From Rhodobacteraceae bacterium (ex Bugula neritina AB1) (GTDB taxonomy: Bacteria > Pseudomonadota > Alphaproteobacteria > Rhodobacterales > Rhodobacteraceae), in contig MDLF01000060.1 in NCBI GenBank assembly GCA_001730095.1, positions 123,951 through 187,950 on the forward strand: a stretch of 64,000 nt of DNA. Direction: 5' to 3'. A model generated the notes under the pieces. That model saw nothing but the letters and a program-made list of their open reading frames with translations. It did no database searches and was not told where the DNA came from. Position numbers and translations under genes: made by a program. Positions within the stretch are counted from its first letter, which is position 1; each line of letters begins with the position of its first letter. Below, one piece after another: positions 44,372 through 53,883 of the stretch.

Positions 44372-45220
44372 ATGAACGGCATCAGGGCGGGAGCCAAAAC
44401 CCTCGGCGCAGTTCTTTTGATGGCGGCTCTTGCGGGCTGCGGCGGCGACGGCGGCGCGGTAAAGCGCGGCGAGTCGGTTGAGGCCTTTTCCCCGGATCAT
44501 ATCTATGAGCGCGGTGAGTTCGAACTGGCCAACCGGCGCCCCAAGGACGCAATTTACTATTTCTCTGAAATCGAACGTCTGTACCCATATTCCGAATGGG
44601 CCAAACAGTCGGTGATTATGCAGGCCTTTGCCTACCACCAGTCCAAAGACTACGAAAACAGCCGGGCGGCGGCGCAGCGGTTCATCGATTTCTATCCGGC
44701 GGATGAAGATGCCGCCTATGCCCAGTATCTGCTGGCGCTGAGCTATTACGATCAGATCGACGAAGTGGGCCGCGACCAGGGGCTGACCTTCCAGGCGCTG
44801 CAGGCGCTGCGCACCGTGATCGAGGTCTACCCGGACAGCGAATACGCCAACTCTGCGATCCTGAAGTTCGACCTGGCCTTTAACCATCTGGCTGGCAAAG
44901 AGATGGAGATCGGCCGCTACTATCTGCGCCGTGGCCATTATACGTCAGCGATCAACCGGTTCCGGGTGGTGGTGGAGGATTTCCAGACCACCAGCCACAC
45001 GCCAGAGGCGCTGCATCGTCTGGTCGAGTCTTATCTGTCACTGGGTCTGTCAGCTGAGGCGCAAACCGCGGCAGCCATTCTGGGCCACAACTTCCAATCC
45101 ACCGAATGGTATGAAGACAGCTACAAGCTTCTGACCGCAAACGGGCTCAAACCCAAGGACCGCGGCAATAACTGGCTGAGCCAGATCTACCGCCAGACCA
45201 TCAAAGGGCGGTGGCTGTAA
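44372..45220 (+). CDS. bamD: outer-membrane assembly lipoprotein BamD
   Basis: A 282-residue lipoprotein of the BAM complex, which inserts beta-barrel proteins. The signal peptide ends in a lipobox (MAALAGC), with Cys near residue 23. The rest consists of TPR-like helices typical of BamD/ComL: FELANRRPKDAIYYFSEIER, YPYSEWAKQSVIMQAFAYHQ and YYLRRGHYTSAINRFRVVVE. The ATG at 44372 was chosen because GAGGTTAGG precedes it; the ATG at 44351 is an alternative. recN follows after 27 bp, a common pairing. Confidence 0.96.
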   Translation: MNGIRAGAKTLGAVLLMAALAGCGGDGGAVKRGESVEAFSPDHIYERGEFELANRRPKDAIYYFSEIERLYPYSEWAKQSVIMQAFAYHQSKDYENSRAAAQRFIDFYPADEDAAYAQYLLALSYYDQIDEVGRDQGLTFQALQALRTVIEVYPDSEYANSAILKFDLAFNHLAGKEMEIGRYYLRRGHYTSAINRFRVVVEDFQTTSHTPEALHRLVESYLSLGLSAEAQTAAAILGHNFQSTEWYEDSYKLLTANGLKPKDRGNNWLSQIYRQTIKGRWL

Positions 45221-45247
45221 GGGCCGCCGCAGCACGGGGGCGGGGCA

Positions 45248-46897
45248 ATGCTGCGCGCGCTTGATATCCGGGATATCCTGATCATTGATCATCTGGAGCT
45301 GAATTTTCAGCCCGGACTGAATGTGCTGACTGGTGAAACCGGGGCTGGTAAATCCATTCTGCTGGACTCTCTGGGATTTGTGCTGGGCTGGCGCGGACGT
45401 GCGGAACTGGTGCGTCAGGGGGCCAAACAGGGCGAGGTTCTGGCGGAGTTCGAACTGGATGCAGATCACCCCGCCCATGCAGTTCTGGAAGAGGCCGGCC
45501 TGCCAGGCGGCGAGGAGTTGATCCTGCGGCGGGTGAACACCGCCGAGGGGCGCAAGACCGCCTGGGTCAATGACCGACGCTGTTCGGGCGAGGTATTGCG
45601 GGCGCTTTCGGAGACGCTGGTGGAACTGCATGGGCAGCATGACGACCGTGGACTGCTTAACCCGCGGGGCCACATGGCGCTGCTGGATCAATATGCCGGT
45701 GTCCAGGGCTTGCAGACAGAGGTGCGCGCGGCCTGGGCTGCCACTGCCAAGGCCCGCAAGCAGGTTCAAGCCTCCCGGTTAGCGCTTGATGCTGTCCGGG
45801 CCGAGGAGGAATTCCTGCGCCACGCCGTGGGCGAGCTGGACAAGCTGGACCCGCAGCCGGGTGAGGATGAGGCGCTGGACACCCGCCGCCGCCAGATGCA
45901 AGCGGCTGAGCGTATTCGCGGTGATGTTGCCCGTGCTCTGGCCCTGCTGAGCGAAGGTGCCGAAGGTGCCATGGGAGAGGCGCAGCGCTGGCTGGAGGGC
46001 GTTGCGGGCCAGGAGGACGATACCGGGCTGGACGAGCCGCTGGCGGCCTTGTCCCGCGCGATGATTGAACTGGGAGATGCCCAGGACGGTGTCGAGCGGG
46101 TGCTGGGCACATTGGAATTCAACCCGGGCGAGCTGGAAGACTGCGAGGAGCGCCTCTTTGCCATCCGTGCCCTGGCGCGCAAGCACGATGTCCTGCCGGA
46201 TGAGCTGGGAGAATATGCCGAAACCCTGCGCAGCAAGCTAGCTGACCTGGATGCAGGGGACAAGAACCTTGCGGAGCAGGAGGCAGTGCTGAAAGCGGCC
46301 GAGGCTGCCTATTCCGAGGCCGCCAAGCAGCTGGGAGCTGTGCGGCGGCAGGCAGCGGCGGCACTGGACAAAGCCGTGATGGCAGAGCTTGCACCGCTCA
46401 AGATGGAGCGGGCGGTGTTTGAAACCCGCATCACCACAGCAGAGCCGGGGCCAGACGGCACCGATGCGGTCGCCTTTACGGTGGCCACAAACCCCGGAGC
46501 ACCTGCGGGTGCGCTGAACAAGATTGCTTCGGGCGGCGAGCTGAGCCGGTTCCTGCTGGCGCTCAAGGTTTGTTTGCGGGGCGAGGATTCCAGCAAGACG
46601 CTGATATTCGATGAGATTGACCGTGGGGTTGGCGGTGCAACAGCGGACGCTGTTGGACGCCGGCTGCGTAGCCTTGCGGGCAGCGGCCAGGTGCTGGTGG
46701 TGACCCATTCGCCGCAGGTGGCAGCCCTTGGCGGTCACCACTGGCAGGTGCGCAAGCAAGTTGTGGATGGTATGACACTGTCGCAGGTGGTGCCGCTGGC
46801 CGCGTCCGAGAGGGTGGACGAGCTTGCCCGGATGGTTTCGGGTGATACGATCACGGAAGAGGCCCGGGCTGCTGCCCGTGCGCTGCTGGCTGGCTGA
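45248..46897 (+). CDS. recN: DNA repair protein RecN
   Basis: A 549-residue SMC-like ATPase acting early in double-strand-break repair. The N-terminus has MLRALDIRDILIIDHLELNF and the Walker A LTGETGAGKSILLDSL; a coiled-coil centre follows. The C-terminus has the signature GGELSRFLLALKV and Walker B LIFDEIDRGVGGATADAVG. A start after the BamD stop has GGGGGCGGGG as possible ribosome-binding sequence. I found no LexA box directly upstream, unlike recN in some bacteria. Confidence 0.96.
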   Translation: MLRALDIRDILIIDHLELNFQPGLNVLTGETGAGKSILLDSLGFVLGWRGRAELVRQGAKQGEVLAEFELDADHPAHAVLEEAGLPGGEELILRRVNTAEGRKTAWVNDRRCSGEVLRALSETLVELHGQHDDRGLLNPRGHMALLDQYAGVQGLQTEVRAAWAATAKARKQVQASRLALDAVRAEEEFLRHAVGELDKLDPQPGEDEALDTRRRQMQAAERIRGDVARALALLSEGAEGAMGEAQRWLEGVAGQEDDTGLDEPLAALSRAMIELGDAQDGVERVLGTLEFNPGELEDCEERLFAIRALARKHDVLPDELGEYAETLRSKLADLDAGDKNLAEQEAVLKAAEAAYSEAAKQLGAVRRQAAAALDKAVMAELAPLKMERAVFETRITTAEPGPDGTDAVAFTVATNPGAPAGALNKIASGGELSRFLLALKVCLRGEDSSKTLIFDEIDRGVGGATADAVGRRLRSLAGSGQVLVVTHSPQVAALGGHHWQVRKQVVDGMTLSQVVPLAASERVDELARMVSGDTITEEARAAARALLAG

Positions 46898-46992
46898 CCT
46901 GCTGGACATTTAGTCAGGGTGCGGGTGAGGGTTCTTTAACCAGGCTGTGGCAGCAAGGGGTTGCAGAATAAAGAAAGACCCGCTGACAGGTT

Positions 46993-48675
46993 ATGGTGCA
47001 AGAAATACGTTCGTCCCTTTCCACAATGTTCCTGCAATGGCTAGCTGGCCTGAAAGATATCTGGCGGGTACTGCGTCATCGTGGCCCCAGCCAGTTTCAA
47101 TTCTGGCTGATTGCGCTGCTGATCGGTATCGCCGCGGGCTTTGCCGCATTGTTTTTCCGCAAGGGGATTGCCGCACTGCAGGCCTGGATCTATGGCACGC
47201 CGGACCTCGATTACCTGCACTCCCACGTGCAAGCGTTGCCATGGTACGTGCTGGTGGCCATTGCGGCTGGGGGCGGTCTGGTGGTGGGGCTGATCCTTGA
47301 CCGGTTTACTTCCGACGCCCGTGTGCGTTCTGTTGCCGATGTGATCGAAGGTGCTGCGCTGCATGACGGCAGGGTCGAGCACAAGGAAGGGCTGGCCTCG
47401 GCACTGGCATCATTTATCACCCTGTCCACTGGCGGCTCTACCGGGCGGGAGGGGCCTGTGGTGCATCTGGCAGGGGTGATTTCAACCTGGGTCAGCAACC
47501 GGATCAATGCCGATGGCATAACCGGGCGTGACCTGCTGGGCTGCGCTGTGGCAGCCGGCGTTTCAGCCAGCTTTAACGCGCCGATCGCAGGCGCGCTGTT
47601 TGCGATGGAAGTGGTGCTGCGGCACTTCTCGGTCAATGCCTTTGCGCCGATTGTAGTGGCCTCAGTTGCGGGTACGGTGATCAACCGGCTGGAATATGGT
47701 GACGTGACAGAATTTACTCTGAACACGCCCGGCGCGCTGCAATTTTATGTGGAACTGCCGGCATTCCTGATCCTCGGCCTGATTTGCGGGCTGGTGGCGG
47801 TGGCGCAGATGCGGGCAATCTTTTTGGCCGACAAGATTGGCAACGCTGTGCAGCAGCGCCTGTCCCTGCCGCGCTGGCTACGTCCGGCGGTGTCCGGGGC
47901 CATGCTGGGTGTGATCGCCGTTTGGTTCCCGCATATAATCGGCGTGGGCTATGAAACCACTGTACTGGCGCTCACGGGAGGGCTGCTGCTGGGGCAAGCG
48001 GTGGTGTTCACCGCCGTCAAGACGGCTGCTGTTGCCATCACCATGGGCGGCCGTATGGGGGGCGGGGTGTTCTCGCCTTCGCTGATGATCGGTGCGCTGA
48101 CCGGTCTGGCGTTCGGGCTGATAGCCACATCGGTGCTGCCGGATGTGTCAGGCACCCATACGCTTTATGCTTTTGCGGGCATGGGCGCAGTCGCTGCGGC
48201 GGTGCTTGGGGCGCCGATCTCAACCACGTTGATCGTGTTTGAACTGACTGGCGATTGGCAGATTGGTCTGGCGGTGATGGTGTCGGTCTCCATGTCCACT
48301 GCACTGGCGTCGCGGCTGGTGGACCGGTCTTTTTTCCTGACCCAGCTGGAAAACCGCGGCATTCATTGCGCGGCAGGCCCGCAGGCCTATCTGCTGGGAA
48401 TGATCCGGGCAGGTGCGGTTATGCGGCCGATGGGCGACAGCCGCTGCGCCAGTCTGAAAGACTGCGAAGCACTGGTGGAAGAGGGGCTATGCATCCGTGC
48501 CGCCGCCTCTCTGGAGGCTGCAATGCCGGTGTTTGACCGGGCGGATGCCGCCTTTTTGCCTGTGCTGATGGAAGAGGGCGGCAAGGAGCAGGTCATTGGT
48601 GCATTGTATCATGTGGATGCGTTGAAGGCCTACAATCGCGCGCTGGCAGCCACCGCAGCAGAAGAGCACAGGTAA
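46993..48675 (+). CDS. ClC-family chloride channel or chloride/proton exchanger
   Basis: A 560-residue ClC protein with about ten or more membrane segments. The ion-path motifs are GGSTGREGPVVHLAG (with the gating glutamate), a mid-domain AVAAGVSASFNAPIAGALFA, GRMGGGVFSPSLMIGALTG and VLGAPISTTLIVFELTG. The GSGIP form of the first motif is replaced by GSTG, as in several bacterial ClC proteins. A C-terminal stretch of about 110 residues (from AGAVMRPMGD) resembles a degraded CBS pair. Transported ion and direction cannot be told from sequence. Confidence 0.9.
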   Translation: MVQEIRSSLSTMFLQWLAGLKDIWRVLRHRGPSQFQFWLIALLIGIAAGFAALFFRKGIAALQAWIYGTPDLDYLHSHVQALPWYVLVAIAAGGGLVVGLILDRFTSDARVRSVADVIEGAALHDGRVEHKEGLASALASFITLSTGGSTGREGPVVHLAGVISTWVSNRINADGITGRDLLGCAVAAGVSASFNAPIAGALFAMEVVLRHFSVNAFAPIVVASVAGTVINRLEYGDVTEFTLNTPGALQFYVELPAFLILGLICGLVAVAQMRAIFLADKIGNAVQQRLSLPRWLRPAVSGAMLGVIAVWFPHIIGVGYETTVLALTGGLLLGQAVVFTAVKTAAVAITMGGRMGGGVFSPSLMIGALTGLAFGLIATSVLPDVSGTHTLYAFAGMGAVAAAVLGAPISTTLIVFELTGDWQIGLAVMVSVSMSTALASRLVDRSFFLTQLENRGIHCAAGPQAYLLGMIRAGAVMRPMGDSRCASLKDCEALVEEGLCIRAAASLEAAMPVFDRADAAFLPVLMEEGGKEQVIGALYHVDALKAYNRALAATAAEEHR

Positions 48676-48883
48676 GGCATAACCGCCGTATACGGCTGCC
48701 CCTTTTGGAACCGGAGCGTGCTTAGGGGGAAAATCCGCAAACTTTCCCCGGATATGTGAGATTTTGGATACAGGTTAAGGTTTATTTAATCTGTGGATTG
48801 TTCTGCAGTAAAGTCTGACTCACCATGGCGTGAGGGTAGCGCAAAAAACTCTCACTCGGCAGGCAGCAACGATAGGCGGCAAA

Positions 48884-49075
48884 ATGCGAAACTTCGAAAC
48901 TGGTCCGAAAGAGGCTGGTACGAAACATACGGCGGACGAGCAGGAAAACGAACGGGCAGCGCTGGAAGCGGCAATCAATTACGCAATCCAATGTGCTCGT
49001 GAAGCGGACTTTCTGGGCGCAGGTGACTCTCTGGAGCAGGCCAGGCTGAATCTCAGCCGGGTCGTACTACCCTGA
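48884..49075 (+). CDS. small hypothetical protein
   Basis: A 63-residue protein starting at ATG 48884 after the ribosome-binding sequence AGGCGG. It is largely alpha-helical (ENERAALEAAINYAIQCARE, then DFLGAGDSLEQARLNLSRV) with an amphipathic pattern and no membrane segment. I do not recognise a family. Codon use and start signal support it; it stands alone between ClC and a convergent DUF427 gene. Confidence 0.5.
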   Translation: MRNFETGPKEAGTKHTADEQENERAALEAAINYAIQCAREADFLGAGDSLEQARLNLSRVVLP

Positions 49076-49263
49076 AGTCCCCGGTTCTTGTCCTTGGCCA
49101 GAAACGGATAGAAGTCAGTTACAAAACCACGCTGCTGTTCTGAGCCTGCTCTGCAGAAACACCGGCGCCAGGGCGCCGATGGGTGTAATTTCGGTTTAAC
49201 TTCAGCCCTGCTGGGCGTTTATGCACTTGCAGACATCGATCTTTGTCAGCGCGCAGCTTTGGG

Positions 49264-49605
49264 TCAGACCTGTTCCACTTTGACTGAATCGCTCAGCACA
49301 AAGGCCAAATGCCCCTTGATCTCGGCAACTGCATCTATCGGGGCCTCATAGCTCCAGGCGGCATTTTCAGTCACCGAGGATTTATTGGCGATCGAATAAT
49401 AGGTGGCGTCGCCCTTGTGGGGGCAATGGCTGGTCTTGTCGGTTTTGTCAAAGAACGCCATGGCCAGATCTGCGCGCGGGAAATAGATAACCGGATCAAG
49501 ATCGCCCTCCGACAGCTCCAATGCATTGGCGGTTTCTCCCAATACAGCGCCGCCCGAGCGGACGGTCCAGGTGCCTTCGGCTTTGCGGATACGGATCGTG
49601 GTCAT
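49264..49605 (-). CDS. DUF427 domain protein
   Basis: A 113-residue protein of the DUF427 family, with the conserved pieces RIRKAEGTWTVRSGGAVLGE, DPVIYFPRADLAMAFFDKTD and the typical CPHKGDATYYSI, then AAWSYEAPIDAVAEIKGHLA. The family has a small beta-sandwich fold and no firmly assigned function. The ATG at 49605 is preferred; the ATG five codons upstream is also possible. It lies 60 bp from the end of the aminopeptidase gene on the same strand. Confidence 0.9.
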   Translation of the reverse strand: MTTIRIRKAEGTWTVRSGGAVLGETANALELSEGDLDPVIYFPRADLAMAFFDKTDKTSHCPHKGDATYYSIANKSSVTENAAWSYEAPIDAVAEIKGHLAFVLSDSVKVEQV

Positions 49606-49680
49606 GCGTGTTTTTCCCATTCTCTTCGTTCGTGTCGTCTTTGCTTCTGTCTATGTACCAGCCTAAGTAACAGTGGCGTG

Positions 49681-51471
49681 TCACAAGGGGGTGGTTGCGG
49701 CATCAAGCCACGCTTTTGCGGCGGGGCTGAGCAGCGGAGCGATCTTGTCGGATACTTCCTGATGATAGCTGTTGAGCCAGTCTCTCTCATCAGCTGTCAG
49801 CATGGAGGTCTTCACCAGCCGCCGGTCAACCGGGGCAAAGGTGAGCGTGCGCCAGCACAACATGTCGCGCTCCGGGTCGCTGCTGTCAAGGGCAGGGGCT
49901 GGTTCAACAACCAGCAGGTTCTCGATCCGGATACCGAATGCGCCTTCGCGGTAGTATCCGGGTTCATTGGACAGGATCATGCCGGGTTCCAGCGGCACAT
50001 GGCTGGTGCGGGCCAGCCGCTGCGGACCTTCATGCACGCTGAGATAGGCACCGACGCCGTGACCCAGGCCGTGGTTGAAGTCCTGACCTGCCAGCCACAG
50101 GGGCATGCGGCCGATGCATTCGATGTCGCGGCCTGCCAGCCCCTTGGGCCAGCGCAGGCGGGACATGGCGATCATACCCTGCAGCACGCGGGTAAAAGCG
50201 GCGCGCTCCTCTTCGCCGGGGGTGCCGATGGCAATGGTGCGGGTGATGTCGGTGGTGCCATCCAGATATTGGCCGCCGCTGTCCATCACCAGAAGATGGC
50301 CGTCGTCCAGCTGGGTGTCTGTTTCTTCGGTCACACGGTAGTGCATGACCGCGCCGTTTTCGCCGGTGCCCGCAATGGTTTCAAAGCTGATGTCGCGCAG
50401 AGCGGGATCGGCGCGGCGCAAGGCCTCCAGCTTCTTCACCACATCGATCTCTGAAATGGTGCCGGGCGCCTGGGCATCCAGCCATGCCAGCATTTCCACA
50501 ATGGCGGCACCGTCGCGCAGGTGTGCAGCAGCGCTGCCTTTGATCTCGGCTGGGTTCTTGCGGGCCTTGGGAAGGGCGCAGGGGTCGCCTGCAGGCACCA
50601 TCCGCTCACCCAGCCTGTCTGCCACGATCTGCGGCACGGTGCCGGAATCCGCTGCAACAGAACCGTTCAGGGCTGCGGTGGCCTGGAGAAAGTCGCCGGG
50701 CGCATGGACAGTGACAGAGGCGTCAAAGTGATCCTGCAGCCCTGCAAGCTTTTCCGCTGCCATGAACAGGTCCACCCGCGCATCGTCGTGCAGGATGGCA
50801 AACCCATGCGCCACCGGGTTACGGGCGACGTCGCTGCCGCGAATGTTCAGCAGCCACATGATGCTGTCGGGCAGGGTGATGACGGCTGTGGCCTGGCCTG
50901 CATCGCGCAGGCCTTTGGCCAGCCGCGCGCATTTGTCTGCAGCACTTTCGCCAGCGTAGTCCAGCGGATGTGCGGCAACAGGCTGCATCGGCGGTGCGGG
51001 CTGGTCCTGCCAGATCCGGTCCACCAGGTTTTCGCATTGCACCAAGGTGATGCCGCTGCCCTCAAGTGCCCGGTTCAGGGAGGTGATCTGTCCGGCCGCA
51101 TGCAGCCAGGGATCAAACCCCACCTTGCCGCCGTTCGGGAGCTGTTCTTTCAGCCAATCTGCCAGCTGGACTTCAGGCCAGGGGACTGGTGTGAAGTCTG
51201 GGGCAACCTGCCGCTTTACCTGGGTGCGATAGCGACCATCGATGAAGACGCCGGCAATATCTTGCAAAACCGCACAGAAACCGGCTGAACCGGTAAAGCC
51301 GGTCAGCCAGCTGAGGCGCTCGTCATGCGGCGCCACATATTCGCCCTGATGGGCATCGGCGCGCGGCACCAGGAAGCCGTCGAGAGAGACTGCCGCCAAT
51401 TCCTTGCGCAGAGCCGCCAGCCGGGGCGGCCCCTGTTCCGGGCGGGCAGTCACATCGAAGGTCTGATACAT
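49681..51471 (-). CDS. pepP: Xaa-Pro aminopeptidase (aminopeptidase P, M24B)
   Basis: A 596-residue long-form aminopeptidase P with two creatinase-like N-terminal domains and a C-terminal pita-bread domain. The metal ligands are visible in order: Asp in VMDSGGQYLDGTTDITRTI (two ligands), His in FNHGLGHGVGAYLSVHEGP, Glu in ILSNEPGYYREGAFGIRIEN (two ligands). It removes N-terminal residues preceding proline from peptides. The gene is separate from its neighbours and starts with ATG at 51471. Confidence 0.94.
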   Translation of the reverse strand: MYQTFDVTARPEQGPPRLAALRKELAAVSLDGFLVPRADAHQGEYVAPHDERLSWLTGFTGSAGFCAVLQDIAGVFIDGRYRTQVKRQVAPDFTPVPWPEVQLADWLKEQLPNGGKVGFDPWLHAAGQITSLNRALEGSGITLVQCENLVDRIWQDQPAPPMQPVAAHPLDYAGESAADKCARLAKGLRDAGQATAVITLPDSIMWLLNIRGSDVARNPVAHGFAILHDDARVDLFMAAEKLAGLQDHFDASVTVHAPGDFLQATAALNGSVAADSGTVPQIVADRLGERMVPAGDPCALPKARKNPAEIKGSAAAHLRDGAAIVEMLAWLDAQAPGTISEIDVVKKLEALRRADPALRDISFETIAGTGENGAVMHYRVTEETDTQLDDGHLLVMDSGGQYLDGTTDITRTIAIGTPGEEERAAFTRVLQGMIAMSRLRWPKGLAGRDIECIGRMPLWLAGQDFNHGLGHGVGAYLSVHEGPQRLARTSHVPLEPGMILSNEPGYYREGAFGIRIENLLVVEPAPALDSSDPERDMLCWRTLTFAPVDRRLVKTSMLTADERDWLNSYHQEVSDKIAPLLSPAAKAWLDAATTPL

Positions 51472-51706
51472 CGGCGTCTCTCCAGCTGAAAGTCAGGGCG
51501 GCGGCAGGGAAATCCTATAGGCCACGGCAAGGAAAAGGCGCAGCCCGGGGCGCGCGCCCCTTCTTGTCCCAAATCACCCTGCCGCTGGCAAGGGCGGCGG
51601 GCAAAGGAAACCGCTGGACCTGACGGAACAAGCGGGAAGGCGTGAAGCGGGGAGGCTCCCGCCCGGCCTTGCCGCATCCATGATGCGTCAAGCCCCGTTG
51701 GGCCAA

Positions 51707-51731
51707 GCGCCGGATGCATTGCATCCGGCGC
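51707..51731. repeat. near-perfect 25-bp palindrome
   Basis: GCGCCGGATGCA, one base, TGCATCCGGCGC: 12 paired bases each side of a single central base. It lies about 110 bp beyond the cobT stop. Confidence 0.7.
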
Positions 51732-51733
51732 CG

Positions 51734-51753
51734 CCGCGCGCATCAGCGCGCGG
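51734..51753. repeat. hairpin following the 25-bp palindrome
   Basis: CCGCGCGC, loop ATCA, GCGCGCGG: an 8-bp perfect stem, 2 bp from the preceding palindrome. The pair looks like a REP-type doublet. Confidence 0.65.
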
Positions 51754-51838
51754 CCATGCCCAAGGCAGAGGGCGGCATCTTTGATGCAGACCGAAGGCGC
51801 GGGAGCCTTCCTCTGGTGCTATGGGCGGCGGTAGCCTG

Positions 51839-53716
51839 TCAGCTGGCGCGTTTTATGCCCATGACGCGGGCGCGGGCACGGGGATCGCTGTCAAACAGCG
51901 CGGCCAGTTGCTCGGTCATTGCGCCGGCCAGCTGTTCCACATCCGTGATTGTCACGGCGCGCTCGTAGTAGCGGGTCACATCGTGGCCGATGCCGATCGC
52001 CAGCAGCTCCACCTGCTTGCGCTTCTCGACCATGGCAATCACATCGCGCAGGTGTTTCTCCAGGTAGTTCGCCGGGTTTACCGACAGCGTGGAATCATCC
52101 ACTGGCGCGCCATCAGAGATCACCATCAGGATCTTGCGGGCCTCGCGCCGTGCCACCATCCGGCGGTGCGCCCATTCCAGCGCCTCGCCGTCGATGTTCT
52201 CTTTCAGCAGGCCCTCTTTCATCATCAGGCCAAGGTTGGCACGGGTGCGGCGCATCGGGGCATCGGCACCTTTGTAGATGATGTGGCGCAGGTCGTTGAG
52301 TCGGCCGGGCTGCTGCGGGCGGCCCTCGTTCAGCCAGGCTTCACGTGCGATGCCGCCTTTCCAGGCGCGGGTGGTGAAGCCGAGGATTTCGACCTTCACG
52401 TTGCAGCGCTCCAGCGTGCGGGCCAGAACATCGGCGCAGATTGCGGCGATGGAAATCGGACGGCCGCGCATCGAGCCGGAGTTGTCCAAGAGCAGCGTCA
52501 CCACGGTGTCGCGAAATTCGGTGTCCTTCTCGACTTTGAACGACAGCGGCGTGGTCGGATTGGCGACAACACGGGCGAGGCGGCCAGCGTCCAGAATGCC
52601 TTCCTCGCGGTCGAACTCCCAGGACCGGTTCTGCTGCGCCTGCAGGCGGCGCTGCAGTTTGTTGGCCAGCCGCGATACTGCGCCTTTCAACGGCTCCAGC
52701 TGCTGATCAAGATAGGCGCGCAAACGCTCCAGCTCGGCAGGTTCGGCCAGCTCCTCGGCGTTGATTTCTTCGTCATGGGAATCCTGGAACACCTTGTAGT
52801 CCGGATCGGCGTCCGAGACCGGCGGCGGCGCGGGGGGCTCCTGCGGCGCCTCGCCGTCGGGCATTTCCATGTCTTCGGACAGCTCATCATCGGCCATCTC
52901 GTCCATCGAGACCTGGGCCTGGCTTTCGTCCTGCTGCTGTTCCTGGCTCTGCTCAGGCGAGGCGTCGGCCTGTTCCTCTTCGCTATCGTCCTGGCCGGTG
53001 CTGTCCGGATCGTCCTGTTCTTCGGCGTTGTCTTCGGCCTCATCGCCCGCATCGTCGTCCAGATCGTCCGGGTCATCACCCAGCTGGTCGCCGTAGCCAA
53101 GGTCGGAGATCACCTGCCGTGCCAGTTTGGCAAATGCGGCCTGATCGGCAATCGTCTCGTCCAGATTTTCCAGCGTGCCGCCGGCCTGGGATTCGATAAA
53201 GCCGCGCCACAGCTCCATGATATTGCCTGCACCTTCGGGCAGTTCGCGCCCGGTCGCCAGATGGCGCACCAGGAAGCCCGCGGCAGCGGCCAGCGGCGCC
53301 TCGGAGGAGGATTTCATCTGGTCATAGCCGCGGCGGATCGACTCGTTGCGGATCTTCACGTCGATGTTCGAGGCCGTGCCGGGCATTTGGCGTGCGCCCA
53401 TCGCCTCGCAGCGGGCGGATTCCATCGCCTCATAAAGATCGCGGGCCATCTCACCCTGCGGAACATATTTCGCGTGGGTGGCGTCATCGTGGAACTTGTG
53501 GCGCAGCGCCAGCGCATCCGCGGTGCCACGGGCCAGCAGCACTTCGTCGCGGGTCATCCGTCGGGAGACCTGCGGCAGCCGCATGGTGTCGCCCGACAGG
53601 CCGGAGGGGTCGACCGTGTAGCTGACCGTCAGCTCCGGGTCGTTGGCCATCACCTTGGTGGCCTCAGAGAGGGCCTTTTTGAACGGATCGGCTGGGTTGT
53701 CGTTCTGCTTTTTCAT
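51839..53716 (-). CDS. cobT: aerobic cobaltochelatase subunit CobT
   Basis: A 625-residue subunit of the aerobic cobaltochelatase that inserts Co2+ into hydrogenobyrinic acid a,c-diamide in vitamin B12 synthesis. The N-terminal half is helical; the middle (about residues 215–305) is extremely acidic and Gln-rich; the C-terminal von Willebrand A domain has the metal-site [16 protein letters not shown]. The ATG at 53716 was chosen because [16 protein letters not shown] is the usual beginning and AGGTG precedes it. cobS lies upstream on the same strand; the large subunit gene cobN is not in the window. Confidence 0.95.
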   Translation of the reverse strand: MKKQNDNPADPFKKALSEATKVMANDPELTVSYTVDPSGLSGDTMRLPQVSRRMTRDEVLLARGTADALALRHKFHDDATHAKYVPQGEMARDLYEAMESARCEAMGARQMPGTASNIDVKIRNESIRRGYDQMKSSSEAPLAAAAGFLVRHLATGRELPEGAGNIMELWRGFIESQAGGTLENLDETIADQAAFAKLARQVISDLGYGDQLGDDPDDLDDDAGDEAEDNAEEQDDPDSTGQDDSEEEQADASPEQSQEQQQDESQAQVSMDEMADDELSEDMEMPDGEAPQEPPAPPPVSDADPDYKVFQDSHDEEINAEELAEPAELERLRAYLDQQLEPLKGAVSRLANKLQRRLQAQQNRSWEFDREEGILDAGRLARVVANPTTPLSFKVEKDTEFRDTVVTLLLDNSGSMRGRPISIAAICADVLARTLERCNVKVEILGFTTRAWKGGIAREAWLNEGRPQQPGRLNDLRHIIYKGADAPMRRTRANLGLMMKEGLLKENIDGEALEWAHRRMVARREARKILMVISDGAPVDDSTLSVNPANYLEKHLRDVIAMVEKRKQVELLAIGIGHDVTRYYERAVTITDVEQLAGAMTEQLAALFDSDPRARARVMGIKRAS

Positions 53717-53784
53717 GATCGCACCTGGTCCCTTGTGAGCATCCCCCCTCGTTTCGGGAAAGTCCAGTGGGACAGCTGCGGATA

Positions 53785-53870
53785 GGGCAGCGCCCGGCCC
53801 GGCGGGGTGGGAAGCGAAGCGCCCGCCCCGTGGGGGGCGGGACGGGCGCTGCCCGGCCTTCCGGCCGGGC
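53785..53870. repeat. nested hairpin cluster between cobS and cobT
   Basis: GGGCAGCGCCCG (53785–53796) pairs with CGGGCGCTGCCC (53843–53854). Inside it CCCGCCCC (53822–53829) pairs with GGGGCGGG (53834–53841). A separate GCCCGGCC/GGCCGGGC stem (53851–53870) competes with the outer arm. The overlap of alternatives is attenuator-like, but no leader peptide or known riboswitch is seen. Confidence 0.65.
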
Positions 53871-53883
53871 GGCACGTCTCAGA

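Larger units (their letters stand above)
51472..51838. other. spacer with tandem palindromes
   Basis: No gene is supported in this 370-bp GC-rich stretch. It contains two consecutive hairpins at 51707–51731 and 51734–51753. The cobT stop lies at its right edge, so the hairpins may stabilise or end the cobS–cobT mRNA. Confidence 0.5.

Noticed and set aside
45220-45248. LexA box in front of recN
   Set aside because: No GTTC-N7-GTTC or its complement in the short spacer or the end of bamD.
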